Shown one piece after another: positions 32,178-42,190 of a DNA stretch of 64,000 nucleotides. The notes beneath the pieces were generated by a model. It did no database searches. It had not been told where the DNA came from and was given only the letters and a program-made list of their open reading frames with translations. The number at the start of each line of letters is the position of its first letter. Positions within the stretch are counted from its first letter, which is position 1. A program made the translations under genes and the position numbers. The stretch comes from Galeopsis tetrahit (taxonomy: Eukaryota > Streptophyta > Magnoliopsida > Lamiales > Lamiaceae): contig OY776119.1 in the NCBI GenBank assembly GCA_963675135.1, forward strand, positions 69,495,727-69,559,726. The letters are read 5' to 3'.

Positions 32178-34842
32178 ATGGAAACACATCACATATCCAC
32201 GGCACTTAGGCCACCCGTTTTAGATGGATCGAATTATGCTTATTGGAAGCCTAAGATGCGTATGTACATCAAGTCAGTTGATGAACGTGCTTGGAGGACT
32301 GTTCTTACAGGTTGGGAAGCTCCAAAAAGACCAGCAGACGCAGATGGTGAAATACAACTCAAGAGAGAAGTTGACTGGACGGCTGATGAAATAACAACAG
32401 CAAGCTACAATTCTAAAGCTTTAAATGCTATCTTTACTTCTGTTGATGTTTCAATGTTTAAAATTATATCTAATTGTTCTACTTCTAAAGATGCATGAGA
32501 CAGGTTGCAAGAGCATTGTGAGGGTTCAGAAAGTGTTCGAAGGACTAAGCTTCGAATGTTGGGAACAAAATTTGAGAATCTCAGAATGAAGGAAGATGAA
32601 ACAATTACAGCCTACAATGAAAGGTTAAGTGAGATTATCAATGAATCACATTCTCTTGGTGACCCTATTTCTAATGTTAGAGTAGTTCATAAGATTTTAA
32701 GACCCGTTCCTAAAAGATTTGATGCTAAAATTTGTGCTATTGAAGAGGCAAAAGATACAGATAAGTTAAGTCAAAATGAGTTAGTGAGTATTCTTAGAAC
32801 ATATGAAATAAACACTAATCAAAATGATGAAGCTAATGCTGATAAGAAAGTTGTGGTTTTTAAAGGGGAAACATCAAACACTTCTGAAGCTCAACCCATC
32901 ATTACTGAAGTTGACTCTGATGAAGAATTGCTTGATGTATGCCTCAAAAATCCGAACAATGTTGCCTTGCTCACTAAGCACTTTAATAAGTTTCTTAAGA
33001 AATCTGTGAACAAATCTAGAAACATTCAGCCTAAGATTCAAATCAACACATCAACACCTCAACCAGAAAGGAGGAAAGGTCAATTCACACCAAGACCATC
33101 AAAGAGTGAAGGTAAATCAAGGTATGATCCTGAATTTAGAAAATCAGTTCAATGCAATGCTTGTTCTGGTTATGGCCATTATGCAAATGAATGTGCCAAC
33201 ACTAGCCTTAAGCAAAAGCTGAACTTTAGTGCTACCTTGAGTGATGAATCTGATGATGATGATCTTGATGAACTAAATCAGAATGAATATTCTAATTTTA
33301 CCAGAATTGATTATAATGATTCCTCAGATGATGATCTGGATGAAACAGATTATGATGCTGTACCTGATGCTTCAACATCTACAGCAACATCAGAACAGAG
33401 TCACCCAGATTTGAACTGTTTTAATGGTTTAGTTGATGATGCAGGAAAAAGGACTTATGACAATGAACACCAAAAGTTGTTAGATGATTGGAACAATCAG
33501 AAACTCACCCTTAATTCCCTGAATAAAGAGAATGAGGATCTGAAAGACACAATCACCAAGCTAGAGGTTATCCTTACCAAAAGTGATCTGGAAATCTGTA
33601 ACTTAAAGGAGAAATTGATAAATTCCACCTTATGTTTCAAGAAATATTCCAAGAGTGCTTCTGAGGTAAATAATGCTATAGCTACTGGTAAGTCTAATAA
33701 TCATGGTTTAGGTTATGATGGTACTACTGCTTCTATTTCTGATAAATTTAGAAAACCTGTGAAATTTGTGAAGGCAAATGTTGTCACATCTGATGCAACA
33801 TCTGCACAATCAGATCCTCACAAGGTTAAAAGGAAGTATATCTGTCATTACTGTTCCAAAGTTGGTCATATTCGTCCTTACTGTATAAAATTGTTTGAAG
33901 AACAGAAAACTTTGAAAATGCTGCATAAAAAACTGTCACATTCTGGTAAACAGTTTATGAAATCTGCATGGAAACCAAAAACTACCTGTAATGTTGCTCA
34001 TACCTCCTTAAAAGCATGTCTACCTGATTCATGGTATTTTGATAGTGGTTGTTCTAGACATATGACAGGTCGTACTGATTTCTTATCTGATTATGTGACC
34101 TTGAATAGTGGTAATGTTACATATGGTGGAGGTTCTAAAGGAAAGATTCTTGGTAAAGGAACTTTGAATGTTAAAGGTTTTCCTAAACTTAAAAATGTCT
34201 TACATGTTGATGGCTTACTTGCAAATCTGATTAGCATTAGTCAACTTTGTGATGATAATTTGCATGTGAAATTTGATAAAGACTCATGTTATGTTCTTAA
34301 TAAAGATGAAGTTTGTGTCATGACTGGTACGAGGTCAGCTGATAATTGCTATCTTATTGGAACAAATATGTGCAACTTGTCAAAATATGATGAAAATGTC
34401 TTATGGCATCAAAGATTGGGTCATGCAAATTACAGAGCAATGAATAGACTAATCAAAGCAGATGCAGTAAAAGGAATTCCAAAACTAAATCTTCACAACA
34501 ACACTGTATGTGGACCATGCCAAAAAGGTAAGCAGGTAAGAATGTCGCACAAAATGCTGTCACATTGTACTACACATCGATGTTTTGAATTACTGCACAT
34601 GAACTTGATGGGTCCTATGGAAACTGAAAGCATTGGAGGAAAGAGGTATTCCTTAGTTGTGGTAGATGATTTTTCTAGATATACCTGGGTAGAGTCTTTA
34701 AGAGACAAATCTGAAGCATTTGCTGCATTTAAAATTCTTTATAAGAGGTTCAAAAATGTGTTTAACTTGAAAGTTGGCCGCATTAGAACTGATCATGGTA
34801 GGGAATTTGAAAACAACATGTTTAATGATTTTTGTGATAAAA
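32178..34842 (+). pseudogene. Copia gag-pol: gag, protease, start of integrase; truncated
   Basis: Starts at the ATG at 32178, 60 bp after the PBS. A TGA at 32496-32498 interrupts gag where related gags have Trp in 'KDAWD'; the frame then continues 32505-34904. Gag core: 'FENLRMKEDETITAYNERL', then a CCHC knuckle 'CNACSGYGHYANEC', an acidic region, a coiled-coil-like stretch ('LNSLNKENEDLKDTITKLE') and a second knuckle 'CHYCSKVGHIRPYC'. The protease has 'WYFDSGCSRHMTG', followed by the pre-integrase 'WHQRLGHANYRAMNRL' and 'CGPCQKGKQ', and the integrase 'HMNLMGP' and 'RTDHGREFENN'. Homology stops near 34842, inside the integrase core before its catalytic Glu. RT and RNase H are absent. Confidence 0.85.
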
Positions 34843-35434
34843 AGGTCTGCCGGAAAAATCCCAGAACGAATGAAAGCGGCCACACACTCTTGGGGAAGGA
34901 TTGAAGAACTAGAAATCCTATCTCTTAGGGCGGAGTCAATTATGGGGAACAAAGAAAGCGAACCGGAGGCCGAGATTTCCATGGAAATTGAATCAGATGG
35001 AGTTGGAGCAGAGGACGACATGAGGACAAAATAAAAGAGAAAAGTGAGGAGAGGAAGGAGGTACTTGAGACGAAAGCGGTTTTCGAAGGCGACGGCGTGG
35101 CCGGTGAACGTGTGGAAGAAGTAGTTAATCGCAGAAAGGAGGATGTGAGAATGGAGGTTAAAGAAAAATGGATAAGCTTGAAGAAGGGAAGGTTTTACGA
35201 AGTGAAAGGGATTTTGAATTGAGAAGTTATGATGAGGGAGAAAAAGTGGGGGGAAAGATCGAGAAGGAGTATAAATGCCTTCCAATGAGGAAGCGCGTGG
35301 GAGATAAAGGGCGGCTGGTTATCTAGTCTCGGGCAGATGTGCAGGTGCGGAGTTCGACACTATACTCGGTTTGGGACGAACAAAATGCTCGTAAGCGTCA
35401 ATCTTTACAAAATGAAAGGGATGGGGTATTTATA
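34843..35434 (-). other. Unrecognised minus-strand ORF start with TATA-like upstream region, joined head-to-head to copia integrase
   Basis: On the minus strand an ORF with an ATG at 35021 reads 'MSSSAPTPSDSISMEISASG', then 'IPQ'-like text 'LPQECVAAFIRSGIFPADL', and then runs into the antisense of integrase at 34842. A longer reading from 35285 begins 'MEGIYTPSRSFPPLF'. A TATAAATA lies on the minus strand at 35427-35434, about 400 bp upstream of the 35021 ATG. The Ser-rich opening and TATA-preceded layout recall the ORF3 region of the Sire elements, but I cannot show homology. It could equally be the 5' end of a host gene. The plus-strand frame over 34774-35034 is its shadow. Confidence 0.3.
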
Positions 35435-36555
35435 CTGATCAAGGTAAATTGTAGCATATGTTGAAAGCGTGCTCCTGCCAAGTTGCTGCAACCGCCTAAC
35501 AAACTCACGTGTTCCTCATTGCCCAATCGAAATGACAGTTTTGCCCTTTCTCTTGTAAGTCGTAACAGATGACACTATCAAAAGACTCACATCAGCTGAC
35601 CTCCCTCATCTGATCTCCTCTTCTAATCTCCATACTCTTAGTCAAAAGACTAACCCTGCTAACAGACATCCTCTCAACTGATATAACCTCTTCTGATCAC
35701 ACCAACTTTTGTCTCCAAGCATCGATTCACCTTCTCATAAGACTGGAAACCTCAAAATCTTCTGATCAGGCCTAAGTTAGCTTACCTGACTCCATCAACT
35801 AATATACCAAGCTGATATTGAGATTATGAGATAACACTCACAAGTATCATCCTACAAAATTGGAAATTAATACATACTACCCCCAACGTGTAAATAAATA
35901 ACGAAACAATCAATGTACATCAAACGAATATAGCAAACGTAATGTTGCGCAACAAAGAAAAATCCTTTTTTTTTTTTTGCAACAATCATAATGATAGAAT
36001 CTTTATATAATATATTTGTAAACATCTCAACAGTCACATGTTGCAAAATGATTAGTTTATCACAATCTCTCTCTTCTCAAATCACTCTATTTCAAAATTC
36101 CTCAATTCTCATTAATTTTGACTTTATCTTTTAATCTCAACCATACATCCTTATTTTTTACATATATAAATCTCTACATCTTTCTTCTCATTTCAACCAC
36201 TCAAGTTTTAATCTCTCGAGTTTATTTTCTCTGGAATCCTCCGAAATATTTTCAACCACTTCTGACAACCTTCATTCTCAAGGTATGTAATTAACCCCCT
36301 TCCTCCATCCTCATTCTTTGATCATGAATGTTGTTATTCTATATAGTTACGAGGAAGGTTTTTAAAAATTAATGGTTAGAAAAATAGGGATAATATCTCT
36401 AATTTTAATCAATAAATATTTAATATATATTGTACAAATACATGTACTAAACATATAGGTATACAATGATAATTAATTATGTTATTATAATAAATTAAAA
36501 TATTACACAATAATTTAAGTTACTAATTATTTAACTTTTATCATATCATCGAAGT
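35435..36555. other. A/T-rich non-coding interval
   Basis: No gene seen. 35560-35870 is C/T-rich with 'atcagctgac' and 'tctgatc' motifs like those in the Sire spacers, read in the opposite direction, and may continue the minus-strand fragment on its left. 36160-36290 has 'tataaatctctac' and, about 110 bp later, a donor-like 'caaggtatgtaa', which resembles a promoter with a 5' UTR intron, but no ORF follows. Confidence 0.3.
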
Positions 36556-37210
36556 TAGAGATGTTTATTCGGGCCGGGCTAAACTATTCGGCCCGATTAA
36601 CACTAAAAAATGTAGGGTTGGGGTTGATAGATTGTAGGCCCATTTAAATTCAAGTTTTTTTTTATCCGGATCGGTTAGCCCGCAGGCTAAATAGGCCATC
36701 CCGCCAGTCCGAGCTGCTATATATTTAATAATGTGTGTATACATTTAAATTTTGGCCAATGAATGGTCTATGAAAATTAAAAAAATATAAGATCCAATAC
36801 AAACAATTAATATCCTCACTCTCAGGCCCAAAGTTTCCCCAACTCATTCAGCCCTATTAGTTAAATACCTAGATGCTCTAATTTGGTAATGGTCGTAAGA
36901 CATTATGACATAATGCAATATCACCCGACAACCGCAATCCGTCCAATACTTTTGTTCTCTTATTTATCTATTTTTAACTAATTATTTATTTTGCTTCTTT
37001 ATTTTATTGTTGGATATGCCACATGTGGTGTTTACTTTTAAAATTCAATTAATTTTTGTAAAAAATATTGTAGCCCGTTTAGAGTTAGAGTTAGGTCTCA
37101 ACTATTGATGAACCAGTTAAGAACGAATCGGATAAGGCCCTAGCTCATTTAGCTCGTGGCCCTGTAAGACTACCCCTATAAGGTCAGAGCTAGCCTGATA
37201 AACATCTCTA
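36556..37210. mobile_element. Non-autonomous hAT element with perfect 8-bp target duplication
   Basis: 655 bp. The terminal inverted repeats are 'tagagatgtttat' and 'ataaacatctcta', and the flanking 8-bp duplication ATCGAAGT is at 36548-36555 and 37211-37218. Subterminal regions are rich in 'ggcccg' and 'gcccgt' blocks, as is common in plant hAT ends. The interior is A/T-rich with no transposase ORF. A fragment of the same family starts at 40800. 37219-37689 beyond it is A/T-rich with no gene seen. Confidence 0.9.
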
Positions 37211-38544
37211 ATCGAAGTACTGGAAGAAATGTCTACAGTGCTACAATTTTTTTTATCTTTTAAATAAAAGATAAATACAAATTTATTTTCAAAGATAATT
37301 TTGTTAATTAATAAATTAAAATGTATTATAAATTTATTTCAATCTTGCGTAATATGCATGTCTTACACTAGTTAAAATACTAAATATAAAATTCACAGTT
37401 TTTTTTCATAGTTTACCTTTTAAGCGTGATTTTTTTATTTACTTTATGTGTTAAAATTCAATTCTACACGCATTTTCAAATAACATGTTAGTTCACTAGT
37501 CATTAAAAAATCATTAACCTATTCATCTTTTTAAAATTGAATATATATGTATATATGTATGCAATAGTTTATACGAACTCGCAATCTCATTGCTAGTTTG
37601 AAATTCCCTAGAAGATCAAACTAAGCTACGAGAATTCAATTCTAGATAATTGTATTGTGTAACTCGACCTTATAAAAAAGAAAAATTAGAAAGTTCGGCC
37701 AAGGCTAACTCCAAGTCAGCAAGGAAAAGGGCTAGTTGCGAGATAGCCTTCTATGTTTAGGCCTAAGAAAGTGAAACAAGCCTTAAATCTCTTTCTTTTG
37801 GCCATCTGTTTCGACCGAGAAAGAGATGGAGAAAGATGAAGGCAGAGGGACCAATTTCAGCCGATTCCCGCTCTTTTGAAGAGAAAAAAAACTCCAGAGT
37901 TCATCCAGGTTGCCTTTTAAAGGGCCAGTTGCGTAGGACGACCACGCCAGGCCGAGTCAGAAAGGTTTTGATGACTCAAGGTTCATATTAGGGAAAGGAG
38001 AGTGAGGGGAAGAGATTATGTGGATTGGGAAAAAATAGAAAGGAATCCTCGATCATCTACAAATCTCGTGCAAGTGAAAGACCATCCTTGGATTGACCTG
38101 CTTTTAATATATCTTTTGAGCCCATGGGGATTCATCCCAGTGATTGCGGCAAGAGAAGCAAGGACTCTGGCCCCCAGATCGTCACAGAGAGCGAAGGGGA
38201 ACAGAAGAATTGCAGGAGAAAGGTTATTGGGAAAGAGCGTCATGGAGCGTGCTCAAAAAGAGAATTGGGGATCGGATGCCGACGAAATTTCTGATGGCTG
38301 AGATGTTTAGTCGACTCCCTCCCCCTATATAGGGTTCTGGACCCCTACCAGTGAGCAGAAAAGGGAGGAGGAAAGAGGCCCTAGTGAACCGTCATAATTA
38401 GTGAACAAGTGTAAAAACATCCGACATATACGTCGTTCGCGTATCTTTCTGATCTTCTTTCCTTTTATTCATCAGATTTTTTTACAACCCATTCAAGGTG
38501 AAAAATGGGGTTGCTCCCTCGACAAAACTTGGATAAAGTTGAGC

Positions 38545-38690
38545 TGGTTTATTTCAGATTTGGCGAGCATTCGGAATAACTAATGAATTGCAACTCTATT
38601 GTACCGCAATCGATGCATTGGTCTTTGCTTTGCAGCGTTAATGATTTTTGCTGGTTGGTTTCATTATCATAAAGTGGCCCAAAAGTCGTT
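38545..38690 (+). pseudogene. psaA: Plastid psaA fragment, frameshifted
   Basis: Translation gives 'FQIWRAFGITNELQLYCTAI' and then, in another frame, 'AALMIFAGWFHYHKVAQK'. These match a contiguous internal stretch of the photosystem I P700 apoprotein A1 from memory of the family. A small indel near 38635 separates the two frames. About 45 codons of a protein of roughly 750. The neighbouring sequence is not psaA. Recognition is by wording only. Confidence 0.75.
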
Positions 38691-39379
38691 AGGGAAGAGC
38701 GCAAGGGCAGGCAAGGCGGAAAGCTTGGCTCGGACTGCATAAGGGAAGAAGCACTACACCTAGGAATCAACAATAGGAAAACCTTGTTAGAAATTACCCC
38801 TTTCTTTATTGGGCTCGGGACTAAAAGAATGGTTGGGACAACAAATATCCATCTCGTTCGTACTTTGGATACTAATATAACCATCGAAGGTTGTTGAAGT
38901 GACTAATTCCTAGAAATTCGGAGGCATTGAAAACAAAAAAAATTGTTCGAGTTCTCATTTAATTTATATCTAGTCCCAACACGATGCTCAACATTCCATT
39001 CATTTTCCAAGGCAGATTGAGAGCTTCCTGCAAGCAAATGAGCACTGCTTTTTTTGCATATCTTTCTCCGATCTGGGGGTGCTCGGGAAAACAACCTCAG
39101 GACGCCGATTATCAAAACTAGTATCCAATCCCTTTTTTCGGGTAAATAAATCCAGGAAATAAAATGACCAACATTGACCTAGAAGTTTTTCCCGGGCATT
39201 CTAAAAAAAAGGTTATTATACACCCAAACCCCATCCTTTGGAAAAAAAAGGTAGCACCGAAGAAAGGAAAGAGCGAGATGTTGGTTTTTGTTGTTCCCGC
39301 GAAGCGAAAATCATTCGACAAGCGAATGAAGTGGGTGAACCCAAACTCCGTGGCTAGTCTGTGCTCTTTGGACTTTTAA

Positions 39380-39540
39380 AACTCAGCAAACTGAAACATC
39401 TGAGTAGCTAAAGGAAGGGAAATCCACTGAGACCCTGTTAGTAACGGCGAGAGAGCGGATTTGGGCTACCTTAGAGGGCTTGCCCTTGTTTTGGTTCTAA
39501 AAGAAGAGTTCAGAGAAGAGTCAACCTAGAAGAGGAGGTC
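39380..39540 (+). pseudogene. rrn26: Mitochondrial large-subunit rRNA fragment
   Basis: The stretch 'ctgaaacatctgagtagcta', then 'aaggaagggaaatcc' and 'gttagtaacggcgag', follows the conserved 5' region of bacterial-type 23S rRNA ('gaaacatctaagta', 'agtagcggcgagcga'). The sequence after 39470 ('ggttctaaaagaagagttcagagaag') may also belong to plant rrn26, less surely. Too short to be functional. Mitochondrial rather than plastid origin is inferred from wording and context. Confidence 0.6.
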
Positions 39541-39699
39541 TAGTAATTTTATATCCTCTTTTCTTTAGAGCCAGGAGTGGTAGCTCTTTGGGTCTTGTGC
39601 TCGGGGCTCGTGGCTTCGTCTACACCCCTTGTGCAGTCTATCAACCTAACTCTATCCAGTAAGGGCCTTAGTACTTTATTCATTCGTACTTAGATACAC

Positions 39700-40015
39700 G
39701 TACCCCCATTTCCTGTAGAGTAGTTACTATCTGAGTTAGAGAAGATGTTTTTTTCCCAATAGCTACATAAACACATATTACATTTTGACCTTGTTGGTTG
39801 AGAATCGTATCTACGGCTACTGTTATTTTACCGGTTTGTCTGTCTCCAATAATTAATTCTCGTTGACCACGTCCTATAGGGATCATCGAATCAATATCAA
39901 TAAGCCCGGTATGAAAAGGCTCGTATACGGAACGACGGGAAATAATACCTGGAGCGGGAGATTCAATTAATCGAGATTCAAAAGCAGAAATTTCCCCTAC
40001 CATCAATAGGTTTAG
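39700..40015 (-). pseudogene. atpA: Plastid atpA fragment (ATP synthase CF1 alpha)
   Basis: The minus strand reads 'VGEISAFESRLIESPAPGII', 'PIGRGQRELIIGDRQTGK', 'DTILNQQGQNVICVYVAIG' and 'VTTLQE'. This is the nucleotide-binding region of the plastid alpha subunit; the mitochondrial protein differs clearly after 'DTILNQ'. The Walker A motif ends GK-Ile instead of GK-Thr, losing the residue that contacts Mg-nucleotide. About 105 codons of roughly 507. It ends near 39700 in unrelated text and on the other side is joined to rRNA sequence at about 40033. Confidence 0.85.
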
Positions 40016-40032
40016 TAGGGGAGGAGTTTAGG

Positions 40033-40250
40033 TCATGTCTTAGTCCCAGTGTGGCTGATCGTCCGAAAAGACCAGCTAAGCATCATTGGCTTGGTCAGCC
40101 TTTACCTGACCAACTACCTAATACTACGCAGGCTCATCAAACAACGCATTTTCGCTTTCTTCAGGATTTGGCCCGAACTGTTCAGGATTCCCACGTGTTA
40201 CGCACCCATTCGCCACTTTTTTCTCAACTCTTCTCACCTCCTCTCCTGGA
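40033..40250 (-). pseudogene. rrn18: Mitochondrial small-subunit rRNA fragment
   Basis: The reverse complement contains 'gcgtaacacgtgggaat', 'taggtagttggtcaggtaaa', 'gatgatgcttagctgg'-like text and 'gatcagccacactgggac'. It is colinear with the 5' third of bacterial-type 16S rRNA. The 'ggtcaggtaaaggctgacc' helix differs from the plastid 16S form, which points to plant mitochondrial rrn18. About 215 bases of a gene near 1.9 kb. ORFs on the plus strand here are chance. Confidence 0.75.
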
Positions 40251-40544
40251 CGAGATAAGATACCTTTAGCTAGGATTCGATTGTCCTTCTGCCTAGCTCC
40301 TCGAGAAAGGAAAAAAGAATGAGAAAGCTCGAGTCCCTACTACGCTATCTACTCATTCCCCTCTCCCATGCAGAGAAATTAAATCTGAGATAAGAGCAGA
40401 ACAGAATCTTGCCTGATCTTGATATACATAACATATTGGCAGTTCAGTTCCTGTAACATCTAATTGTAGGCATCTTTCAACTAGCCCCCTGCTCGTATAT
40501 TAATAAGGGAAGTTGTCCTAAGCCATAAAGGTTCTTATATAGTA

Positions 40545-40796
40545 CTCCCTCCATCCACCAAATGTAGTCTCATTGGGTGGGGCACAAGTTTTAAGGAAAA
40601 TGTAGATAAAGTAAGGGTATTATAGGGTATTGTGGGGTTCATTGTGATTAAAGTAATTGTTTGTGAATAAAGCTGATGGCAAATTAAGTAATTAAGTGAT
40701 GGTTGAAGGGTGATAGTTTTCATAAAATGTCTGAGACTACATTTGATGGACAAAGAATATAAGGTAAATGAGACTACATTTCATGGACAGAGGGAA
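40545..40796. mobile_element. Stowaway-like MITE with TA target duplication
   Basis: 252 bp with ~28-bp inverted ends: 'ctccctccatccaccaaatg' on the left and the reverse complement of 'catttcatggacagagggaa' on the right, flanked by TA (40543-40544, 40797-40798). The right end is present twice (near 40735 and 40775), a short terminal duplication. No coding capacity. Stowaway elements are moved by Tc1/mariner-type transposases (family knowledge). Confidence 0.8.
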
Positions 40797-40799
40797 TAA

Positions 40800-40881
40800 T
40801 AGAGATGTTTATTTGAGTCATGTTAAACAAACTGACCCAATTAGCTCTAAAAATATAGGATTATGGTTCACAGATCGTAGG
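40800..40881. mobile_element. 5' end of a hAT element of the same family as 36556-37210
   Basis: Begins 'tagagatgtttat' and follows the other copy for about 80 bp ('taaac..act..ccc.att', 'gatcgtagg'), with differences mostly looking like C-to-T changes. It stops at 40882, where the Sire LTR begins, so this copy was probably hit by that insertion. Its other end was not found after 53876. Confidence 0.6.
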
Positions 40882-41991
40882 TGTATGTCCCTAAGTTGAG
40901 TTAATATCGAGGGAAGCTAAAGAAAATGTCTAGAGGGGGGTGAATAGACTTTTCTAAAATCTTTCGATATACCAGAATTACAATATGCGGAATACGAAAT
41001 TAACAATGAGCCCAATTAAAGTTTATACTCAACTTAATTCGAGAACTCTGTTTTATGTATACTCAGCTAGTCTATTTCAGTTATGTAATTCAATTAACTA
41101 AACAATTAATCAATTAAACAACAAACAAAACAGTAAAGTAAATCAAACACGAGATTTATAGTGGTTCGACAACTTGTCTACATCCACTCTCACAAACCCA
41201 GTTGTGATGTTTCCACTAAACTCTTCCGATCGAGTACAAGTGTATGTTCCTGTCTTTAAAGTCCCAAGAAGAAGACTTAGATCTTCAACAGACTATACCT
41301 CCAGATATGTCTACGATCTAACTAGAAATTTTACAAGTATCTAGCACCTTGAAAAATAACAAAACAAAAACTAAAAACTTCTCTGATCTTCAGTAGTAGC
41401 CTTCTTGATTCTTCACTTGTCTTCTGGCTTCTATCTAAACTTCAATCAACTCTGAGAGTAAACTTCGAATATATCTTTACTTCAAGTATGTAGATTTTCA
41501 GTGTATCAGTTGTCTTCAAATGATTACCATCATGAAGTATTTATAAACTTCTGAAATCAAGAACTAATCAGTTGTAACCAACTTTTCTTGATAACTACCT
41601 TCAACTGAATCTTCTTATATCCATATATGCGTTTCTTGTTTTGTTTTGTATGTACATTACTTTAAGCTTTCATAATACAAGCTTAGTCAACTTATAAACT
41701 ATACAATAAAACTAATCTATTACATATAAAAACATCATGAGCTCTATACAACATTTAAATAGCTCAGTAACAAACTTAAACAAATACTGTAAACACATAT
41801 GAAGTACTTATAAACTGTACTTATCTTTTCATGTGAACTTATGTGAACTCTACTGGTCTTGTACAAGATGACTTAACTCAACTAGACTAGATCAGCCAAC
41901 ACTTAGAAAATATTCATACTACTTTTGGCTTTATCAAAACTTCATCTTTTATTCATCATTTAGGACTTGTTCTAGGATTCATATCCCAACA
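40882..41991 (-). repeat. 3' LTR of element C, with internal deletion
   Basis: 1110 bp, nearly identical to the 5' LTR except that about 192 bp are missing near 41640 (right-LTR interval about 53338-53541). The outer end reads 'tgtatgtccc' where the 5' LTR has 'tgtaggtccc'. Confidence 0.9.
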
Positions 41992-41993
41992 AT

Positions 41994-42005
41994 TTCCCCC
42001 TTTTT
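41994..42005 (-). other. Terminal PPT of element C
   Basis: The minus strand reads AAAAAGGGGGAA, followed by AT and the LTR start TGTTGGG. Preceded by 'ttggcttcatc', as in element 2. Confidence 0.9.
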
Positions 42006-42190
42006 GATGAAGCCAAAACTACTAGAACCTTTTCTCATAAGTAGACTAGTTAAGTAGTTACCTTGTCTTTTAACATCAAATAGTACTTATCTTTCATTCA
42101 TTCAAAACTAGATCAGTAGATTACACATACTTTGAATAAAAAAACTAAGTATTAGAGCAAAAAAAAAACTAATCTTCAAACAAACAAAAA

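Larger units (their letters stand above)
37690..40540. other. Organelle-derived insertion (mitochondrial DNA with plastid pieces)
   Basis: The base composition changes sharply here to about equal GC and AT, with text typical of plant mitochondrial intergenic DNA. Inside are recognisable fragments in mixed order and strand: plastid psaA (+, 38545), large-subunit rRNA (+, 39380), plastid atpA (-, 39700) and small-subunit rRNA (-, 40033). All are partial and decayed. Plastid pieces among mitochondrial rRNA fit mitochondrial DNA that had taken up plastid DNA and was later copied to the nucleus, or several separate transfers. 37690-38540 and 38690-39370 hold no gene I can name; the frames there are short and unsupported. 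Boundaries are approximate. Confidence 0.7.

Noticed and set aside
34774..35034. Plus-strand ORF running from copia integrase into new sequence
   Set aside because: It starts inside integrase in the wrong frame and the remainder has no recognisable domain; the minus-strand reading with an upstream TATA box is the better candidate.
36160..36300. Host gene promoter with a 5' UTR intron
   Set aside because: A TATA-like box and a donor-like site are present but no acceptor, ORF or gene follows before the hAT element.
39700..40015. Mitochondrial atpA
   Set aside because: After 'DTILNQ' the text follows the plastid alpha subunit ('QGQNVICVYVAIG') and not the mitochondrial one.
37690..40540. That the whole window is mitochondrial DNA with retrotransposon pieces
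   Set aside because: The elements on both sides have nuclear target duplications and include a full-length Sirevirus and a LINE; only this block looks organellar.
37690..40540. tRNA genes within the organellar insert
   Set aside because: I looked for cloverleaf landmarks such as GGTTCGA-type T-loops with matching stems and found no convincing one.
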